A stretch of DNA of 64,000 nt from Lentzea guizhouensis (lineage in GTDB: Bacteria > Actinomycetota > Actinomycetes > Mycobacteriales > Pseudonocardiaceae), in the NCBI RefSeq assembly GCF_001701025.1, contig NZ_CP016793.1, positions 5,518,001-5,582,000 on the forward strand. The letters are read 5' to 3'. The translations under genes were made by a program, and so were the position numbers. Every line of letters begins with the position of its first letter. Within the stretch, counting starts at the first letter, position 1. Below the pieces are notes generated by a model, which saw only the letters and a program-made list of their open reading frames with translations, did not search any database and was not told where the DNA came from. Below, in pieces: positions 26,121 to 36,568 of this stretch.

Positions 26121-27323
26121 GTGAAGACTGCGCTGCGTGACCAACCGGCGCCGGTCAGGTTTGCTGACCGCGCCGAGGCCGAGGCTTACGTCGCCTCGGT
26201 CTGCTTCAAGCACGGGCCTCCGAAACTGTTCGGCGTGGAGCTGGAGTTCACGGTCCACCACGCCGAAGACCCGGCAGCACCACTGGACCACCGAAGGCTG
26301 GCTGCGGCGCTCGGAGTGCACGCGCCGCCGACACTGGTTCCGGACAGCCCGCAGAGGCCGCTTCCCAGCGGCACGCCGCTGACCGTCGAACCGGGTGGGC
26401 AGGTCGAGATCTCCACACCTCCCTGCACCTCCCTCCCCACACTCTTCACCACCGTCGAATCGGACCTCACCGAGCTCACCGCGCTGCTCGCGGACCAGGG
26501 ACTCGTGCTCGGCGACCAGGGTGCCGACGCGCACCGGACGCCCAGCCGGATGCTCAGAGTGCCGCGGTACGCCGCGATGGAGCACGAGTTCGGCCGGCTC
26601 GGCCAGGACGGCATCTCGATGATGTGCAGCACCGCCGGGCTGCAGGTGTGCCTCGACTTCGGCGAGGAACAGGACCTCGAATCGCGGTGGGCCGCCGTGC
26701 ACCAGCTCGGGCCGGTGATGGTCGCGCTGTTCGCGAACTCGCCGGGACTGGGCGGACAGCGGCAGAACTGGGCGTCGGCCCGGATGCGGACCCTGTACGG
26801 CACGGATCCCGTGCGCACCAGACCGAGTGCTGTGTGCGCCGATCCGGCCCAGGCCTACGCGCGACGGGTCGTCGACACGCCCGTCATCGTCGTTCGTGGA
26901 CCGGGTCCGAACTGGATCCCGCCCAGACGTCTCACCTTCGCCGACTGGATCGGCGGGGCGCTCGACCGGAGCCCCACGAGTGACGACCTCGACTACCACA
27001 TGTCGTTGATGTTCCCGCCGGTGCGGCCGCGCGGGTACATCGAGATCCGCTACCTCGACACGCCGCCGCCGGGCGGCTGGATCGCGCCGAGTGCGCTGCT
27101 CGTCGCGCTGTTCAGCGACAAGTCCGTTGTGGACGGTGTGCTGGCGGCGACGGAACGGGCCTCCGGGCGGTGGCTCGCCGCCGCCCGGTACGGGATGGCG
27201 GACGAACGCATCGCCAGGGCGGCGAAGGACGTCGTCGCCCTCGGCATCGACGCGTTGCACCGCACCGGTCTCTCCGACGACCAGATCAGCGCCATCGGCC
27301 AGGAGCTTGAGGGGAAGCTGTGA
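26121..27323 (+). CDS. egtA: Ergothioneine biosynthesis glutamate-cysteine ligase EgtA
   Basis: 400 residues of the GCS2-like family: FGVELEFTVH near the N-terminus (ATP/Glu-binding), GGQVEISTPPCTSL, RMLRVPRYAAMEHEF and GQRQNWASARMR. EgtA makes gamma-glutamylcysteine, the sulfur donor for the EgtB reaction. First gene of the egt operon; overlaps egtB by 4 nt. Two GTG codons in a row (26118, 26121) are possible; 26121 is chosen because GGGGAG lies 6 nt before it. The 200-nt gap before it holds a TAGCGT box at 26083 but no gene. Confidence 0.95.
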   Translation: MKTALRDQPAPVRFADRAEAEAYVASVCFKHGPPKLFGVELEFTVHHAEDPAAPLDHRRLAAALGVHAPPTLVPDSPQRPLPSGTPLTVEPGGQVEISTPPCTSLPTLFTTVESDLTELTALLADQGLVLGDQGADAHRTPSRMLRVPRYAAMEHEFGRLGQDGISMMCSTAGLQVCLDFGEEQDLESRWAAVHQLGPVMVALFANSPGLGGQRQNWASARMRTLYGTDPVRTRPSAVCADPAQAYARRVVDTPVIVVRGPGPNWIPPRRLTFADWIGGALDRSPTSDDLDYHMSLMFPPVRPRGYIEIRYLDTPPPGGWIAPSALLVALFSDKSVVDGVLAATERASGRWLAAARYGMADERIARAAKDVVALGIDALHRTGLSDDQISAIGQELEGKL

Positions 27324-28624
27324 CCAGCCAGAACAATGGTGGCGATCTCCGCGAGCGCGTGGCAGAAGAGCTTCTGCGTTCGCGCGCGCGTTCCACCGCC
27401 TTGACCGACGCCGTCGACGAGCACGACCTCGTGCGGCAACACTCCAAACTCATGTCGCCGCTGGTCTGGGACCTGGCGCACATCGGCAACCAGGAGGAGC
27501 TCTGGCTCGTCCGCGACGTCGGTGGCCGGGAACCGGTGCGCAGCGACATCGACGAGTTCTACGACGCGTTCAAGTACGGCCGCAGCGTCCGGCCCGAGTT
27601 GCCGCTGCTCAACCCCGTCGAGGCCCGCCAGTACGTCGGTGACGTGCGCGGCAAGGTGTTCGACGTGCTGGAGAAGGTTCCGCTGGAGGGCCGCAGGCTC
27701 GTGGAGAACGCCTTCGCGTTCGGCATGATCGTGCAGCACGAGCAGCAGCACGACGAGACGATGCTCGCCACCCACCAGCTGCGCACCGGCGAACCCGTCC
27801 TGCACGCACCGCCGCCGCCCGCCGGGACGCTGATCGCCCGGACGGAGGTGTTCGTCCCCGGTGGACCGTTCGAGATGGGCACCTCGGACGAACCGTGGGC
27901 GCTGGACAACGAACGCCCGGCGCACACCGTCCACGTGGACCCCTTCTTCATCGACACCACCCCGGTCACCAACGCCGAGTACGCCGAGTTCGTCCTGGCC
28001 GGCGGGTACCGCGACCGTCGGTTGTGGACGGACGAGGGCTGGATGCACCGCACGCACGGCAAGCTCACCGGACCGCGGTTCTGGCACCGTGAGGGAACGA
28101 GCTTCAGCCGCACCGCGTTCGGCGTGACCGAGCCGATCGTGCCGGACGAACCCGTTGTGCACGTGTGCTTCCACGAGGCCCAGGCCTACGCGACGTGGGC
28201 GGGCAAGCGGCTGCCGACCGAGGCCGAGTGGGAGAAGGCCGCGCGGCACGACCCGGCGACCGGCACCAGCCGCCGGTACCCGTGGGGCGAGGAGGAGCCG
28301 CGCGAGGAGCACGCCAACCTCGGTCAGCGCCACCTCCGCCCGGCACCGGCGGGCGCCTACCCGGCCGGTGCGTCCGCGTACGGCGTGCACCAGCTGATCG
28401 GTGACGTCTGGGAGTGGACCTCAACGGACTTCCACGGCTACCCGGGCTTCGAGGTCTTCCCTTACCCCGAGTACTCGAAGGTCTTCTTCGGACCCGACTA
28501 CAAGGTGCTGCGCGGCGGTTCGTTCGGCACCGACTCCTCGGCGATCCGCTCGACGTTCCGCAACTGGGACTACCCGATCAGGAGGCAGATCTTCGCCGGT
28601 TTCCGCTGCGCCAGGGACGCCTAG
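27320..28624 (+). CDS. egtB: Ergothioneine biosynthesis sulfoxide synthase EgtB
   Basis: 434 residues. An N-terminal DinB-like domain (about 10-155) carries the iron-ligand motif HxxxHxE as HEQQHDE together with an earlier His in LVWDLAHIGNQEE. A C-terminal sulfatase-modifying-factor domain (about 175-430) has PGGPFEMGTSDEP and GDVWEWTSTDFHGYPGF, ending RGGSFGTDSSAIRSTFRNWDYP. EgtB uses Fe(II) and oxygen to join hercynine with gamma-glutamylcysteine. Length and motifs are normal. Confidence 0.96.
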   Translation: MTSQNNGGDLRERVAEELLRSRARSTALTDAVDEHDLVRQHSKLMSPLVWDLAHIGNQEELWLVRDVGGREPVRSDIDEFYDAFKYGRSVRPELPLLNPVEARQYVGDVRGKVFDVLEKVPLEGRRLVENAFAFGMIVQHEQQHDETMLATHQLRTGEPVLHAPPPPAGTLIARTEVFVPGGPFEMGTSDEPWALDNERPAHTVHVDPFFIDTTPVTNAEYAEFVLAGGYRDRRLWTDEGWMHRTHGKLTGPRFWHREGTSFSRTAFGVTEPIVPDEPVVHVCFHEAQAYATWAGKRLPTEAEWEKAARHDPATGTSRRYPWGEEEPREEHANLGQRHLRPAPAGAYPAGASAYGVHQLIGDVWEWTSTDFHGYPGFEVFPYPEYSKVFFGPDYKVLRGGSFGTDSSAIRSTFRNWDYPIRRQIFAGFRCARDA

Positions 28625-28627
28625 GCG

Positions 28628-29352
28628 ATGTGCCGCCATGTGGCTTACCTCGGCCCCGCCGAACCCCTGGACGACGTGCTCTTCGACGCGCCCGACTCGT
28701 TGGAGCGGCAGGCTTTCGCGCCGCAGCAGATGCACGGTGGCGGCACGATCAACGTCGACGGGTACGGCGTGGGCTGGTTCCCCGGGCCGGTCCGGTACCG
28801 CCGTGCGGGGGCGATCTGGGCCGACGCGAACCTGCGCCAGCTGGCCAGGACGACGCTGTCCACGGCGTTCCTCGCCGCGGTGAGGTCCGCGACGACCGGC
28901 ATGCCGGTGGTGGACGGGGCGTGCGCGCCCTTCACCGACGGCACGTGGCTGTTCAGCCACAACGGCCGTGTCTCCGAGTGGCCGGAGTCCGTGGCCGAGC
29001 TCGCGAAGACCCTTCCCGTGACCGACCTGCTCACCATGGACGCGCTGACCGACTCCGCTCTGCTGTGGACGTTGGTCAGGCGCAGGCTGGAGACCGGGAA
29101 GAATCCCGCCGACGTGCTCGTTGAACTGACCAAGGAGGTGGTGGCCGTCGCACCCGCGTCGCGCCTCAACTTCCTGATGACCGACGGTTCGGTCATCGTC
29201 GGCACGACGTGGACCCACTCGCTGTGGGTGCACCAGGACGAGGAGAGCGTCACCGTCGCCTCCGAACCGCTCGACGGCGACCCGGCGTGGCGGGAGATCC
29301 CCGACCACCACGTCGTCATCGCCGATCCATCCACTGTGGAGGTTCGACCCGC

Positions 29353-29356
<4 letters not shown>
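28628..29356 (+). CDS. egtC: Ergothioneine biosynthesis amidohydrolase EgtC
   Basis: 242 residues, class II glutamine amidotransferase fold with the N-terminal nucleophile Cys2 in MCRHVAYLG, and FSHNGRVSEWP further on. EgtC removes the glutamyl group from the EgtB product. It begins 3 nt after egtB and overlaps egtD by 4 nt (ATGA). Confidence 0.95.
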
Positions 29357-30324
<968 letters not shown>

Positions 30325-30383
30325 GGACACAACCCTCCGATAGGCGGGTACAAACGGTGCGCCCGCAGTGATGGGCTGCACCG

Positions 30384-32003
30384 GTGACGTCTTCCCTTGC
30401 AACCCGTGCCACCCGCGCGGCGCTCGCCTCGGCGCTCGCGCTCGGCACCATCGCCTCCGGTCTGGGCGCGAGCACCGCCTCCGCCCAGACCGGCGCCGCC
30501 GCAGTCAGACCCGCCGCTTGGGGGCCGTGCGCGGCGGATGTGCTCGCTTCGATCCCGGTCGCCGAACGCACCAGGGTCAGCTGTGCCATCCAGGAAGTGC
30601 CCGTCGACCACTCGCGTCCGCGCGGTGACACGACGGGCATCATCATGATGAAGCGGCCGGCGACCGACCCGGCCAAGAAGATCGGATCGCTCTTCATCAA
30701 CCCCGGCGGCCCCGGTGGCGCCGGCCTCATCTACGGCGCGTTCGGCGCGAGCTTCTTCACGCCGGAGGTCCTCGAGAAGTTCGACCTCATCGGCTTCGAC
30801 CCGCGCGGTGTCGGCCGCAGCGCCCCGCTGCGCTGCTTCCGCACCCAGGAGGAGGCCGACGCGGTCAACGAGGGCTGGTACGCCCTGCCGACGACCAAGG
30901 ACGAGATCGCCAGCTCGATCCGGCAGTCCAAGGCCTACACGGACTACTGCAAGATCAACGCCGGTCCGCTGCTCAACCACATGTCGACCGAGGCCGTCGC
31001 CCGTGACCTCGACATGCTGCGCGAGTCCGTCGGTGACCAGCAGCTGACCTACGTCGGCTTCTCCTACGGCACGCTGCTCGGCGCCACCTACGCGAACATC
31101 TTCCCGCAGAAGTCGCGCGCGCTCGTGCTCGACGGCAACGTCGACCCGCAGCTGCGCCTGACCAACGGCGCGGAGTACGACCGCCAGCGCGCCAAGGGCT
31201 TCGAGATCGCCCTCGACGGCTTCCTCAAGCGCTGCGACACCGTCGGCGTGGAGAAGTGCGCGTTCGCCGGCAACGCCCGCAAGAAGTTCGACGGCATCCG
31301 CGAGACCCTGCGCAAGGGCCCGACGACGCTGCCGGGCGGCACGCAGGTGACGCTGACCGACGTCGTCGGCCGCACCGCGAGCAACCTGTACAACCCCACC
31401 ACGTTCAAGGCGCTCGCCACGTGGCTGCAGTCGATCCACGCGGCGCAGAACCCGGCCGCCGCGACGGACGCCGCGCAGACCATGAGCGTCCAGTCCGTTG
31501 TGGACGTTCCGGTGCTGAACAACAACGGCGGCCTGGCCGACGTGCGCGGCCTGCCGGAGACCCCGTACACGAGCGACGACTCGTACTACGCGGTCAACTG
31601 CATCGACAAGCCGTTCGCGAAGACGACCCGCAACTGGGCGTCGACCGCGGCCAAGTGGGAGAGGGAGTCGCCCACGTTCGGCCGCTACCAGGCGGCCTCG
31701 GACGCGCTGACCTGCCCGACGTGGCCGACGCGCAACCCGGACCGCTGGATCGGCCCGTGGAACCGCAAGACCAAGAACCCGATCGTCGTGGTGGGCAACT
31801 ACTACGACCCGGCCACGCAGTACGAGTTCGCCCGCCGGATGGCGAAGCAGCTGGGCAACGCGCGACTGATCAGCGTCGACGCGTTCGGCCACTGCATCCT
31901 GGGTGACTCGGCCGGTGCGGACGCCGCGGTGACCAGGTACCTGGTCGACCTCACGGCGCCGGTGAACGGTTCGGTGTACCACCCCAACGTGCAGCCCTTC
32001 TGA
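30384..32003 (+). CDS. Secreted alpha/beta hydrolase, tripeptidyl-aminopeptidase-like (SlpD/SlpE type)
   Basis: 539 residues. Signal peptide (about 1-34, ending STASAQ), then an alpha/beta hydrolase with oxyanion-hole region FINPGGPGGAG, GFDPRGVGRS and the nucleophile elbow GFSYGT (Ser227); the catalytic His is likely in DAFGHCILGD near the C-terminus. This matches the S33-type mycelium-associated proteinases of streptomycetes, which release tripeptides or small groups from peptides. Four or more Cys suggest disulphides. It is 60 nt from egtD but is probably a separate unit. Its 3' end overlaps the convergent membrane gene by 53 nt. Confidence 0.9.
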   Translation: MTSSLATRATRAALASALALGTIASGLGASTASAQTGAAAVRPAAWGPCAADVLASIPVAERTRVSCAIQEVPVDHSRPRGDTTGIIMMKRPATDPAKKIGSLFINPGGPGGAGLIYGAFGASFFTPEVLEKFDLIGFDPRGVGRSAPLRCFRTQEEADAVNEGWYALPTTKDEIASSIRQSKAYTDYCKINAGPLLNHMSTEAVARDLDMLRESVGDQQLTYVGFSYGTLLGATYANIFPQKSRALVLDGNVDPQLRLTNGAEYDRQRAKGFEIALDGFLKRCDTVGVEKCAFAGNARKKFDGIRETLRKGPTTLPGGTQVTLTDVVGRTASNLYNPTTFKALATWLQSIHAAQNPAAATDAAQTMSVQSVVDVPVLNNNGGLADVRGLPETPYTSDDSYYAVNCIDKPFAKTTRNWASTAAKWERESPTFGRYQAASDALTCPTWPTRNPDRWIGPWNRKTKNPIVVVGNYYDPATQYEFARRMAKQLGNARLISVDAFGHCILGDSAGADAAVTRYLVDLTAPVNGSVYHPNVQPF

Positions 32004-33111
32004 GCGCAGGCGCTGCCAGCAGCACTCCCGCAGTGAGGAACGGCGTCAGCGGGGCCACCGCCAGAGCGACCACGGCGATGGCCCCGTTGAGGCCGTTCTT
32101 GCTCAGATAGGCCCAGATCCCCAGCGCGAGCCCGGTCGCGATCGCGATGATCGTGACCAGCAGCAGCGTCCACTGCTCCTGCCGGTCGGTCAGCGCGAGT
32201 GCCAGCACCCCGATGCCCGCCAGGTAGAACGGGTCCCGGCGCGGCCCGAGTGCCGCGGCCGCCGCGGCGAACACCGGGATCGCCGCGTACTCGGGAGCGG
32301 CCCACAGCACGGCGCCGAACACCACCGCGGCGACGGCGACCCGCCAGCTGTGCCGCCGGATCGCCCAGACCAGCACAGCCGCCACGACGAACCACACCGG
32401 CGTGTACGTCAGCATGTCGTCGTAGGAGTAGCCGAGGCCGCCGATCCCGGCGCCTCTGTCGGTGCTGACCGCCTGCGCCGGGCGTTCCTCCGCGGAGTAC
32501 CAGCCGGGTGCACTGCCGCACACGGCTCCGGGCAGGGTGCACGGGTTGATGAGGAACATCGGGCTGAGCGTCATCGTGTACGCCGCCAGTGAGCCGAAAC
32601 CGGCGATCGCGAGCGCCACCCACGCGGGCCTCGGCGCCACGGCCACGAGCAGCACCGCCACCCCGAACGCGATCCAGACCACCTCCGGCATGGCGTCGAC
32701 CACCTGATGACCGGGGAGCACGCCCAGGAAGGTCAGCCCGAGCGCGACCGCCAGGACCGCGATCCCGCCGGAGTACAGCGGTCTGCGCGGCGCGGCTGCG
32801 AGCGCCGCGGCGGTGAAGAGCAGCAGCGCCGGGATGAACGCCCGGTCGGTGAACAGCACGAGCGCGCCGAACACGACGGCGGCCGCGCCCATCCGCCAGC
32901 TCCGGTGCCGGATCGCCCACGCGACGAGCCCGGCGGCGATCACCAGCCGCGGCGAGGCCAGGTCGGGGGCAAGGCCGGCGTGGGTCGCCCCGATCCAGCC
33001 GGGACCGGCCGGTTGCACCGCGATCGTCGCGAGCCCGGCGAGCACGAACGTCACCCACGCGGGCCGGGTGAAGTACAGGAAGACCGCCGTCGCGGCCGCG
33101 AACCAGATCAC
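31951..33111 (-). CDS. Polytopic membrane protein of unknown function
   Basis: 386 residues, mostly hydrophobic, with roughly ten membrane helices and many short repeats of the type WAIRHRSWRMGAAAVVFGA / WAIRRHSWRVAVAAVVFGA, which suggests an internal duplication of about 170-190 residues. A hydrophilic outside loop of about 45 residues carries two Cys (NPCTLPGAVCGSAP) and YSYDDMLTYTP. No family is recognised. GTG 33111 overlaps the upstream TauE/SafE gene by 4 nt, so the two are one operon. Confidence 0.7.
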   Translation of the reverse strand: MIWFAAATAVFLYFTRPAWVTFVLAGLATIAVQPAGPGWIGATHAGLAPDLASPRLVIAAGLVAWAIRHRSWRMGAAAVVFGALVLFTDRAFIPALLLFTAAALAAAPRRPLYSGGIAVLAVALGLTFLGVLPGHQVVDAMPEVVWIAFGVAVLLVAVAPRPAWVALAIAGFGSLAAYTMTLSPMFLINPCTLPGAVCGSAPGWYSAEERPAQAVSTDRGAGIGGLGYSYDDMLTYTPVWFVVAAVLVWAIRRHSWRVAVAAVVFGAVLWAAPEYAAIPVFAAAAAALGPRRDPFYLAGIGVLALALTDRQEQWTLLLVTIIAIATGLALGIWAYLSKNGLNGAIAVVALAVAPLTPFLTAGVLLAAPALRRAARWGGTPNRSPAP

Positions 33112-33824
33112 GACAGCACGCTCCGCACGATCAGCACCACCGAGCTCAGCCCGGCGACGACGAGCATCGGCGTGCGGATCCCGCCCGCGTCGACCCGCTT
33201 GCGCAACGGCCCGGAGAGCAGGAACCCGGCGACCAGGAACGGGATCAGCACGACCCCGGCCCACAGCTGGTGCGCGGTCACCTGCCCGGCGCTCACCAGC
33301 GCGATGATCGACGCGCCGGAGCCGAGCACGAAGAACGCCGCCAGCGTCGCCCTGACCTGCGGGCCCGCCTGGTTCTGGTAGAGCAGTGCGACCATCGGCC
33401 CGCCCACCGAGGTGGCCGTGCCGAACGACCCGCTCGCGAACCCGGCCGTGACCAGCGACTTCGGCCTCGGCGACGGCCGCCACGTCGTGATCGACAGCAG
33501 CACGCACGCCAGCACCGAGCCGCCGACCACCAGCCCGAACCCCTTCGGGTCGAGCGCGTCGACGACCAGCACGCCCACGACCGTGCCCGGCAGCCGCCCG
33601 GCCATCGCCCAGCCGACCCCGCGCCAGTCCACGTGCCCGAACTCCCGCGCGAGCGACATCGACGCGTGCGCGGCGGCGACCATGAGCACCGGCACGGGCA
33701 GCAATGTCGGATCGAGCAACGCGATCAACGGCACGGCGACCAGCGCCAGCCCGAACCCGATCAACCCTTGTAAGAGGCCGCCCAGCGCGACGACGACCCC
33801 GGCAACCGCTATCCCCCAGCCCAT
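33108..33824 (-). CDS. TauE/SafE family membrane permease
   Basis: 238 residues with about eight membrane helices: GLLQGLIGFGLALVAVPLIALLDP (the TauE/SafE N-terminal repeat) and SGSFGTATSVGGPMVALLYQNQ (C-terminal repeat). The family moves sulfite, sulfonates or other small anions, generally outward or with unknown direction. ATG 33824 gives MGWGIAVAGVV; the longer open frame upstream overlaps the divergent phosphoesterase. Confidence 0.88.
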   Translation of the reverse strand: MGWGIAVAGVVVALGGLLQGLIGFGLALVAVPLIALLDPTLLPVPVLMVAAAHASMSLAREFGHVDWRGVGWAMAGRLPGTVVGVLVVDALDPKGFGLVVGGSVLACVLLSITTWRPSPRPKSLVTAGFASGSFGTATSVGGPMVALLYQNQAGPQVRATLAAFFVLGSGASIIALVSAGQVTAHQLWAGVVLIPFLVAGFLLSGPLRKRVDAGGIRTPMLVVAGLSSVVLIVRSVLS

Positions 33825-33918
33825 GGTTCGCGATGCTATCCAGTGGTCCGATCGGCGGAAGACCAGGTTTCGCCCGCTGTTCTCCTGACGTTGGTCAAGC
33901 GCACCTACAGTCCGCGCC

Positions 33919-35685
33919 ATGACCTCGTCCCGCCGCAGTTTCTTGATCGGCACCGGCGCGACCGCCGCCGCTGCCGCGCTGGTCACACCCGGTTCCGCAG
34001 TCGCTGACAACGTTGTCGGCTCTGGTCGCCCCGATCCGGAGGCGCGGCGGTTCACGCTCGCGGTGATCCCGGACACGCAGTACATGTTCGACATGGACCG
34101 CGGCGACTCGGCTCCGTTGAAGGCGACCCTGCAGTACCTGGTCGACCACCAGAGGTCCGAGAACATCGTCTTCATCAGCCACCTCGGCGACCTGGTCGAG
34201 AACGCGCAGAAGAGCGAGATCGACGACATCAGCGAGCGGTTCGAGGTCCTCGACCGGCGCCGGGTCGGCTACAGCGTGCTCGCAGGCAACCACGACGTGC
34301 CGGACTCGCGCAAGGACGACCAGCGAGGTCGCACGCCGTACCTGGACAGGTTCGGGCCGCAGCGGTTCCGGCACTCGCCGACGTTCCGCGGTGCCAGCGC
34401 GGACGGCTACAACACGTTCCACGTGTTCCGCGCGGCCGGGAAGGAGTGGCTGGTCCTGGCGCTGGACTGGCGCATGTCCGCCAAGGGGTTCGACTGGGCG
34501 CGCTCGGTGCTGGCGAAGCACCCGAAGCTGCCGGTCGTCCTCACCACGCACGAGCTCGCCTACGACGGCGGTGACGGCACGGCCGCGATGTCCGACTACG
34601 GCCGCCGGCTGTGGGACGAGCTGATCAAGGACAACGACCAGGTCTTCCTGACGTTGAACGGGCACTTCTGGCCGCCGGCGCGGGCGACGATGCGCAACTC
34701 GGCCGGCAACGAGGTGCACGTGCACATCACGAACTACCAGGACCGCTACTACGGCGGCGGCGCGATGATCCGCCTGTACCACTTCGACCTCGACCGCAAG
34801 ACGATCGACGTGCGCACGCTGTCGCCGTGGCTGCTCGGCAAGAGGTCGCTGAACCCGTTGGAGCGCGGGGAGATCGAGCTGACCGGCCCGGCCGACCGGT
34901 TCAGCGTGCCGATCGACTTCGAGCAGCGCTTCGCCCGGTTCGACCCGCCGGTGCTGCTCGCGCCGCAGCCCGTCCGCGACGTGCTGGTGAAGGGCACGGT
35001 CGCGTACTGGCGGCTCGGCGAGGGCCTGAAGGACCTGTCCGGCAACGGCAACGACCTCGTCCAGACCGGTCTGCTGGCCGCTTCCGAGGACCACCACCGG
35101 TTCGCGCCGTCGCACCACTCGTTGTTCTTCGGCAAGAACGGCTACCTGTCCACTGTGGAGTCCGCTCCGCTCAACCGGCAGACGTTCGAGCGCGGCTACA
35201 CCGTCGAGCTGTTCCTCAAGCTGCCCAGCGGTTTCAACCACCCGTGGTGCGGCCTGTTCACCAAGCTCGCGCCCGGTTCGGCGGCCGGCAAGACCGGTGA
35301 CGACCCGAGCGAGCCGATCGCCACGCTGAACGTCGCCGGTGGCGGCCAGCTGCAGTGGGCGGTGTTCCCGCGCAACCTGCCGGGCATCTCCACCAACTGG
35401 GGCCACGAGATGGACTACGAGACGTGGTGGCACATCGCGGTCGTCAACGACGGCGTGCACACGACCCTGTACGTCGACGGGTCACCGTTGCTGCGCAACC
35501 CCTCGACGCCCGCGCGCGGCATCTCGACCGCCGGTGACCCGTGGCTCGTCGGTGCCTACGCGTACAACCGCGTCGTGGAGAAGTCGCTGCACGGCTGGAT
35601 CGGTGACATGCGGGTGGCGAACCGCCCGCTGGACCGGTCCGAGTTCATGCGGTCGCGGGCAGCCCGAACCGCGGGAACAGACTGA
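33919..35685 (+). CDS. Tat-exported metallophosphoesterase with C-terminal LamG-like domain
   Basis: 588 residues. A Tat signal (SRRSFLIGTGATAAAAAL, residues about 4-22) is followed by a calcineurin-type metallophosphoesterase domain (about 45-290: VIPDTQY, HLGDLVEN, AGNHDVPD, TLNGHFW, supplying the metal-binding D, H, N ligands). The second half (about 350-580) is a concanavalin-like lectin/LamG fold (YWRLGEGLKDLSGNGNDLV, WWHIAVVNDGVHTTLYVDG, GWIGDMRVANRPL). Probably acts on an extracellular phosphate ester while bound to a surface; substrate unknown. Its 3' end overlaps the convergent sigma gene by 41 nt. Confidence 0.9.
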   Translation: MTSSRRSFLIGTGATAAAAALVTPGSAVADNVVGSGRPDPEARRFTLAVIPDTQYMFDMDRGDSAPLKATLQYLVDHQRSENIVFISHLGDLVENAQKSEIDDISERFEVLDRRRVGYSVLAGNHDVPDSRKDDQRGRTPYLDRFGPQRFRHSPTFRGASADGYNTFHVFRAAGKEWLVLALDWRMSAKGFDWARSVLAKHPKLPVVLTTHELAYDGGDGTAAMSDYGRRLWDELIKDNDQVFLTLNGHFWPPARATMRNSAGNEVHVHITNYQDRYYGGGAMIRLYHFDLDRKTIDVRTLSPWLLGKRSLNPLERGEIELTGPADRFSVPIDFEQRFARFDPPVLLAPQPVRDVLVKGTVAYWRLGEGLKDLSGNGNDLVQTGLLAASEDHHRFAPSHHSLFFGKNGYLSTVESAPLNRQTFERGYTVELFLKLPSGFNHPWCGLFTKLAPGSAAGKTGDDPSEPIATLNVAGGGQLQWAVFPRNLPGISTNWGHEMDYETWWHIAVVNDGVHTTLYVDGSPLLRNPSTPARGISTAGDPWLVGAYAYNRVVEKSLHGWIGDMRVANRPLDRSEFMRSRAARTAGTD

Positions 35686-36568
35686 GGTCGAAGAACGACG
35701 AGACGCGCGTGATCCGGTCGGCCGCCTCCAGCACCTGGAGGTTGAACGGCCGGTACACGCCGTCCTCGCCCTCCAGGTAGAGGCCGTAGGCGGGCTGGCC
35801 GTTCGCCTCGGTCGCGATCATGCGCGCCTTGCCCGGCACCGCGGGGCACTGGTTCGCCAGGTGCCACGCCACCATGTCCGGGCCGTGGTACCACTGCGGG
35901 TACGGCGGCATCTCCCAGACGACGTCCTCGCTGAACATCGCGACGATCGCCGGGATGTCCTTGGCCACGAACGCCCGCACCCAGCGGTCCAGCAGCTCCT
36001 TGGCGTCCTGCGGCTCGGTGACCTGGTCCTCGCTGAGGTCCGTGAGCTGCGCGTGGGCCCGTTGCAGGGCGCTGTTGACCGCCGCGACCGTCATGTCCAG
36101 CTGGTCCGCGGTCTCGGCGGCGCTGAGCTTGAGCACGTCGCGCAGGATCAGCACCGCGCGTTGCCGCGGCGGCACGTGCTGCAGCGCGGCGACGAACGCG
36201 AGCCGCGTGCTCTCCCGTTCCGCCACGATCGCCGCCGGGTCGGTCGGGAACGGCTCCAGCCACGGCACCTCGTGGTCCTGGGTGAGCGGGTCGTCCTGCG
36301 CGGCCCCCTGCGCACCGAGCCCGAACGGCAACGGCCTGCGCGTGCGGCCCTCGAGCGCGGTGAGGCAGGCGTTCGTGGCGATCCGGTACAGCCACGTGCG
36401 CACCGACGACCGGCCCTCGAACTGCCCGTACGCCTTCCACGCCCGCAGGTACGTCTCCTGCACCAGGTCCTCGGCGTCGTGCAGCGAGCCGAGCATCCGG
36501 TAGCAGTGCGCGAGCAGCTCGCGCCGGAACTCCTCCGCCGCGGTGGCGAAGTCGGTCGTGACCGTCAC
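35645..36568 (-). CDS. ECF sigma factor with SnoaL-like C-terminal domain (SigG/SigJ-type)
   Basis: 307 residues: sigma-70 region 2 (EEFRRELLAHCYRMLGSLHDAEDLVQETYLRAWKA), region 4 (LPPRQRAVLILRDVLKLSAAETADQLDMT, with slight differences) and a C-terminal SnoaL-like domain (about 195-305; WVRAFVAKDIPAIVAMFSEDVVWEMPP). In this ECF class the extra domain controls sigma activity in place of an anti-sigma factor; none is present here. The start GTG 36568 overlaps the WYL regulator stop by 4 nt. Confidence 0.9.
   Translation of the reverse strand: MTVTTDFATAAEEFRRELLAHCYRMLGSLHDAEDLVQETYLRAWKAYGQFEGRSSVRTWLYRIATNACLTALEGRTRRPLPFGLGAQGAAQDDPLTQDHEVPWLEPFPTDPAAIVAERESTRLAFVAALQHVPPRQRAVLILRDVLKLSAAETADQLDMTVAAVNSALQRAHAQLTDLSEDQVTEPQDAKELLDRWVRAFVAKDIPAIVAMFSEDVVWEMPPYPQWYHGPDMVAWHLANQCPAVPGKARMIATEANGQPAYGLYLEGEDGVYRPFNLQVLEAADRITRVSSFFDLSLFPRFGLPATA

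Noticed and set aside
33895..35460. A 521-codon minus-strand open frame opposite the Tat phosphoesterase
   Set aside because: The plus-strand protein has signal, metal-binding and LamG features; the opposite frame has none.
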